Shown one piece after another: positions 7,350 through 10,000 of a DNA stretch of 10,000 nucleotides. Position numbers and translations under genes: made by a program. This DNA comes from Rheinheimera sp. (lineage in GTDB: Bacteria; Pseudomonadota; Gammaproteobacteria; Enterobacterales; Alteromonadaceae): NCBI RefSeq assembly GCF_020217005.1, contig NZ_JAIWOI010000283.1, forward strand, positions 1 to 10,000, given 5' to 3'. The notes under the pieces were generated by a model. It made no database searches. It had not been told where the DNA came from and was given only the letters and a program-made list of their open reading frames with translations. Each line of letters starts with the position of its first letter. Position 1 is the stretch's first letter.

Positions 7350-7361
7350 AAATCCGGATTT
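7350..7361. repeat. 12-bp perfect palindrome upstream of RIO kinase gene
   Basis: AAATCCGGATTT is self-complementary over 12 bp, 39 bp before the RIO kinase ATG. It may be an operator for a dimeric regulator, or chance. Part of it can pair alternatively with GGAT at 7344-7347. No matching second site is visible in the window. Confidence 0.35.
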
Positions 7362-7366
7362 ACTCT

Positions 7367-7394
7367 TTTACCACCGCCTTAAACAAGGTATAAG
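7367..7394 (+). promoter_or_regulatory. Weak candidate promoter for RIO kinase gene
   Basis: TTTACC (7367-7372) and TATAAG (7389-7394) are spaced 16 bp, with four and five of six consensus matches. Transcription would begin at or next to the ATG at 7401, giving a leaderless or near-leaderless message. This fits the lack of a properly spaced ribosome site (the only match, AAGG at 7385-7388, is 12 nt away). It is a pattern match only. Confidence 0.25.
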
Positions 7395-7400
7395 TGCGCA

Positions 7401-8258
7401 ATGAAAACTCCAAAACGCATTCAGCCGCTAATAGACGAAGGTCTGGTGGATGAAGTACTCAGGCCACTGATGAGTGGTAAAGAAGCCTCCGTCTATGTAG
7501 TGCGGTGTGGTGAGCATATTCGCTGCGCCAAAGTGTATAAAGACGCCAGCCAACGTAGCTTTAAAAAAGCTGTGCAGTATCAGGAAGGCCGCAAGGTGCG
7601 CAGCTCCAGGCGCGCAAGAGCTATGGAAAAAGGCTCGGCTTTTGGTCGTGAGCAGGCGGAAGAAAGCTGGCAAAATGCTGAAGTAGATGCTTTATACAAA
7701 CTGGCTGATGCAGGTGTACGGGTGCCTGTTCCTTATGGCTGTTTTGACGGCATTTTGCTGATGGAGCTGATCTTAGACGAAGAGGGTGATGTCGCTCCTC
7801 GTTTAAATGATATTCAACTAACGGCAGAACAAGCACGGCGCGACCACAAAACTATGATGCAGGATATTCTGCGCATGTTGTCCGTAGGTTTAGTGCATGG
7901 CGACTTATCCGAATTTAACGTACTGCAGGATCCACAAGGCCCTGTGATTATCGATTTACCGCAAGCTGTAGATGCGGCTGCCAATAACAATGCGCAGTGG
8001 ATGCTGGAGCGGGATGTCAACAACATCACCCAGTATTACGCTCAGTTTGCGCCTGAACTGGCCACCACAAAATACGCCAAAGAGATCTGGGCCTTGTTCG
8101 AAGCTGGTAATCTCAATCCAAATACAGTACTGACAGGCGAATTTGCTGAGTCAGAACAGGCTGCTGACGTCAGTGCTGTGCTGGATGAAATTAACGCCGC
8201 TTTTGCCGAAATGCAGGAACGTAAAGAACGGCAACAGGCCGCCAATGAACCGGATTAG
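7401..8258 (+). CDS. PA4780 family RIO1-like serine protein kinase
   Basis: A 285-residue cytoplasmic RIO-type kinase. As in RIO1, the nucleotide loop is SGKEASVYVV (25-34) with Lys44 in CAKVYKD for ATP. The catalytic loop is VHGDLSEFNVL (165-175) with Asp168 and Asn173, and the metal-binding aspartate is Asp185 in IIDLPQAVD. All key residues are intact, so it is probably active. Arg/Lys-rich stretches (62-75) resemble the flexible loop that in RIO1 contacts substrate. The C-terminal helix is charged (MQERKERQQAANEPD). Bacterial members of this family are of poorly known role; ribosome or RNA-related substrates are only suggested by the archaeal and eukaryotic relatives. ERIC-like elements lie directly before and after the gene. 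The ATG at 7401 opens at the family's usual PKRIQPLIDEGLVDEV start. Confidence 0.95.
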   Translation: MKTPKRIQPLIDEGLVDEVLRPLMSGKEASVYVVRCGEHIRCAKVYKDASQRSFKKAVQYQEGRKVRSSRRARAMEKGSAFGREQAEESWQNAEVDALYKLADAGVRVPVPYGCFDGILLMELILDEEGDVAPRLNDIQLTAEQARRDHKTMMQDILRMLSVGLVHGDLSEFNVLQDPQGPVIIDLPQAVDAAANNNAQWMLERDVNNITQYYAQFAPELATTKYAKEIWALFEAGNLNPNTVLTGEFAESEQAADVSAVLDEINAAFAEMQERKERQQAANEPD

Positions 8259-8266
8259 AAAAAGAT

Positions 8267-8393
8267 TATACCCAAGACAAGTGGAGTTGCAGCGCGGCGA
8301 CAAGTGAATGAGATTCCAACATACATAGTTGCCTATGCGATTGGGGCGAAAGAGCGCAGTCAACACACTGCGGCTTCAAGTATGAAGGGGATA
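8267..8393 (+). repeat. ERIC-like (IRU) element, full length 127 bp
   Basis: The element starts TATACCC (8267-8273) and ends GGGGATA (8387-8393), near-complementary ends. In ERIC order it contains GGAGTTGCAG (8283-8292), GGCGACAAGTGAATGA (8297-8312), ACATAG, ATTGGGGCGA (8340-8349), GAGCGCAGTCAACAC and CTTCAAGTATGA. It follows the strand of the classical ERIC2 primer, matching its core TGACTGGGGTGAGCG region at most positions. Paired segments are TGGAGTTGCAG (8282-8292) with 8368-8378 (11 pairs, three of them G-U), TTCCAA (8314-8319) with TTGGGG (8341-8346), and CATAG (8324-8328) with CTATG (8333-8337). An alternative hairpin is CGCAGT/ACTGCG at 8355-8372. It sits between the RIO kinase and the isochorismatase-family gene, overlaps no predicted gene, and supplies the latter's AAGGGG ribosome site. 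Confidence 0.88.
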
Positions 8394-8396
8394 GAT

Positions 8397-8942
8397 ATGT
8401 TGGTGAAACAAAGTGATAGCCTGGTGCTGCTGATTGATATGCAGGAAAAACTGGCGCCAGTGATCGACCAGGGCAAAGAAGTGGAACAAGCTGCGGCTTG
8501 GGTATTACAAATTGCTGTGCAGCTGGGTGTGCCTGTGCTTGCCACAGAACAGTATCCACAAGGTTTAGGTGTTACTTTGCCTGCTTTGGCCGAGTTAGTG
8601 CCTGAAAACCATGTCATGGAAAAAATTCATTTCAGCGCTTTGCGTGAACCTCTGATCGCTGAGCGTATAAAGTTAAGCGGCAAAACCCAACTGGTGATTA
8701 TGGGCACTGAAACTCATGTTTGTGTGCTGCAAACTGCTATGGATGCCTTAGCTGCCGGTTATCAGGTGTTTATTGTCGAAGAAGCTGTAGGCTCCCGTAC
8801 TGAACAAAACCGTCAACTGGCTTTATTGCGTTTACAGCAGGCTGGTGCACAAATTATCAGTAAAGAAATGCTGGCTTTTGAATGGCTGGATAAAGCGGGT
8901 ACAGAGAACTTCCGTACTATCAGTAAAGGCTGGATCCGCTAA
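8397..8942 (+). CDS. Isochorismatase-family cysteine hydrolase (YcaC-related)
   Basis: A 181-residue cytoplasmic hydrolase of the isochorismatase-like fold. The catalytic triad is visible: Asp14 in LLIDMQEK, Lys76 in VMEKIHFSAL, and Cys109 in GTETHVCVLQTA. The phrases VLATEQYPQGLG (48-58) and MGTETHVCV (102-110) match the YcaC/ISOC1-2 subgroup rather than true isochorismatases such as EntB, so the substrate is unknown and siderophore synthesis is unlikely. The frame is open back through the ERIC-like element to a GTG at 8304 and an ATG at 8382. ATG 8397 is preferred because GGGG is 6 nt upstream and the first beta strand follows at once. The DUF454 gene follows after 23 bp, so the two are probably cotranscribed. 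Confidence 0.92.
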   Translation: MLVKQSDSLVLLIDMQEKLAPVIDQGKEVEQAAAWVLQIAVQLGVPVLATEQYPQGLGVTLPALAELVPENHVMEKIHFSALREPLIAERIKLSGKTQLVIMGTETHVCVLQTAMDALAAGYQVFIVEEAVGSRTEQNRQLALLRLQQAGAQIISKEMLAFEWLDKAGTENFRTISKGWIR

Positions 8943-8965
8943 AGTGATCATGCGGTGAACTTGTG

Positions 8966-9334
8966 ATGTTAAAGCTGCTGACTGTTTCCTTCTGGCGTGT
9001 ACTTGCCTGTCTTAGTTTGCTGCTGGGTTTCATAGGTGTGGTAGTGCCTGGTTTACCTACAGTGCCTTTTTTACTGCTGTCGGCCTGGTCTGCAGGCAAA
9101 GGCTGGCCACGTTTAGAACTTTGGTTATTAGCCCACCCCAGCTTTGGTCCGCCGTTACATCGCTGGCGAGACCATGGCGCCGTGCCCCGTAAAGCCAAAT
9201 ACCTGGCTAGTGTGATGATGTCTTTGTCGGTTGTTATGTTGCTGCTATCCACAGCACCCTTCTGGCTTAAAGTGGTATTACCGTTTTTTCTTGCTGTTGT
9301 CGCTATCTGGTTATGGCGCAGGCCGGAAGCCTGA
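8966..9334 (+). CDS. DUF454 (YbaN-like) small inner-membrane protein
   Basis: A 122-residue membrane protein of the YbaN/DUF454 family; its function is not established. The family signature is clear: GFIGVVVPGLPTVPFLLLSA (21-40), HPSFGPPLHRWR (57-68) and GAVPRKAK (71-78). Hydrophobic segments lie at about 9-27, 28-41, 79-96 and 100-117, with the conserved HP..FG and PR-K motifs in the loop between the two halves. ATG 8966 is preceded by GTG at 8963 in the same frame; GGTGA at 8954-8958 is well spaced from the ATG, so the start is uncertain by one codon. It probably shares a transcript with the upstream hydrolase. Confidence 0.92.
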   Translation: MLKLLTVSFWRVLACLSLLLGFIGVVVPGLPTVPFLLLSAWSAGKGWPRLELWLLAHPSFGPPLHRWRDHGAVPRKAKYLASVMMSLSVVMLLLSTAPFWLKVVLPFFLAVVAIWLWRRPEA

Positions 9335-9449
9335 GCAGGTTTACTCCCTCCTTCCTGAGATCCAAAACCCGCCGTACTGCACCAAAGTGTTATGTTGAAT
9401 TTTTATACATTCTTCTATGGTTAATCCGATTATCAACCGAGGAAGACCT

Positions 9450-10000
9450 ATGAAAACAATAACAAAGTACATCCGTGGTTTAGTTCTGAATTCTTTGTCC
9501 TGTCTGCTACTGTTTAGCCCAATGTTGCACGCTGCTTGTCTGGATGCAGTAGTTCTGGTGCATGGCAATACAGCGGCGCCATCCAGTTGGAACAATACCT
9601 ATAATTTATTGCTGACCAAAGGTTACACGCCTGCTGATATTTATCGACCCAGTTGGGGAAGCAGTAGTTGTGCAGCTTGTAATGATCACAATGGCGCTGA
9701 AGAAACACCAGTGCGAGTCGCTATTCAAAATGCGCTGGCCACTTCCTGCACCGGCAAAATTGATGTGATAGGGCACTCAATGGGCGCCACTTTGGCAGCG
9801 CAACAAATTACTAAACTTGGAGTGCATAATCAGGTGGATGCTTTTGTTGGCGTTGCCGGAGCTTTTCGTGGGTTATTAAGTTGTGGGGTTTATCCGTGGC
9901 ATGTGATCACCAGCACTTGTGGTGTTTATGGCTTGTCGGTTGGCAGTCCTTTTCTGGATGATTTATATGGTGTACGTTTTGGTAACAGAGTGTATTCGAT
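9450..10000 (+). CDS. Secreted lipase/esterase-like alpha/beta hydrolase (N-terminal part)
   Basis: The first 183 codons of a gene running off the window. A signal peptide (residues 1-28, MKTITKYIRG to PMLHA) precedes a short mature N terminus. The oxyanion strand-turn is VVLVHGNTAAPSSW (34-47), with HGN in place of HGx. The nucleophile elbow is IGHSMGA (107-113) with Ser110. This is the pattern of class 2 triacylglycerol lipases (EstA/LipA-like), which hydrolyse esters outside the cell. Several cysteines (30, 74, 77, 100, 145, 157) suggest disulfides, consistent with export. The catalytic Asp and His should lie beyond the window. A strong ribosome site (GAGGAAG) is 6 nt before the ATG. The spacer 9335-9449 shows no clear terminator; TTGAAT (9395-9400) followed by TATGGT (9416-9421) is at best a weak promoter. 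Confidence 0.9.
   Translation, partial: MKTITKYIRGLVLNSLSCLLLFSPMLHAACLDAVVLVHGNTAAPSSWNNTYNLLLTKGYTPADIYRPSWGSSSCAACNDHNGAEETPVRVAIQNALATSCTGKIDVIGHSMGATLAAQQITKLGVHNQVDAFVGVAGAFRGLLSCGVYPWHVITSTCGVYGLSVGSPFLDDLYGVRFGNRVYS

Noticed and set aside
8276..8306. Direct repeat GACAAGTG at 8276-8283 and 8299-8306.
   Set aside because: Both copies are inside the ERIC-like element and only 8 bp long; not a target-site duplication or array.
8304..8396. N-terminal extension of the isochorismatase-family protein from GTG 8304 or ATG 8382.
   Set aside because: The extension is translated ERIC-like repeat, lacks family similarity, and ATG 8397 has the best ribosome site.

Overview
The window reads as ordinary chromosomal DNA of a mid-GC gammaproteobacterium. 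The mix of genes (a DsbD/ScsB-type reductase with a periplasmic redoxin, a PA4780-type RIO kinase, DUF817, DUF454/YbaN and a class 2-like lipase) suggests an aquatic relative of Rheinheimera, Alishewanella or Shewanella. That placement comes from protein look and feel only. I see no rRNA, tRNA, CRISPR array, transposase or phage gene.

Layout, left to right. Positions 1-101 hold an open frame cut by the window edge. On the minus strand follows a predicted exported protein of unknown function (105-767). Next come two unrelated short-chain dehydrogenases facing each other (909-1598 plus, 1607-2350 minus). A LysR-type regulator (2469-3380 plus) is divergent from the second one; their 118-bp shared spacer carries two matched TCC-N7-GGA dyads exactly 32 bp apart, the likely operators. 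A DUF817 membrane protein (3404-4255 minus) is divergent from a two-gene envelope redox operon: a DsbD/ScsB-like transmembrane thiol reductase (4489-6570) and a redoxin-like exported protein (6587-7183). The divergent spacer holds a long imperfect inverted repeat (4349-4413). Then come a RIO1-like kinase (7401-8258), an isochorismatase-family hydrolase (8397-8942), a DUF454 membrane protein (8966-9334), and the first 183 codons of a secreted lipase-like alpha/beta hydrolase (from 9450, running off the window).

The most notable non-coding content is a pair of ERIC-like (enterobacterial repetitive intergenic consensus / IRU) elements in opposite orientations flanking the RIO kinase gene. The copy at 8267-8393 is 127 bp, the classical ERIC length, with a TATACCC-type end and conserved nested RNA stems. 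The copy at about 7182-7308 is more degenerate but keeps the same 9-bp outer arms with exactly 75 nt between them. The right end of the first copy supplies the probable ribosome binding site of the isochorismatase-family gene.

Functionally, the reductase probably passes electrons from cytoplasmic thioredoxin through the membrane to periplasmic partners, of which the adjacent redoxin is the obvious candidate. The LysR/SDR pair looks like a self-contained regulated oxidoreductase unit. The other genes have no clear shared pathway. I found no convincing novel multi-gene system; the regulatory DNA and repeats are the parts most worth checking.
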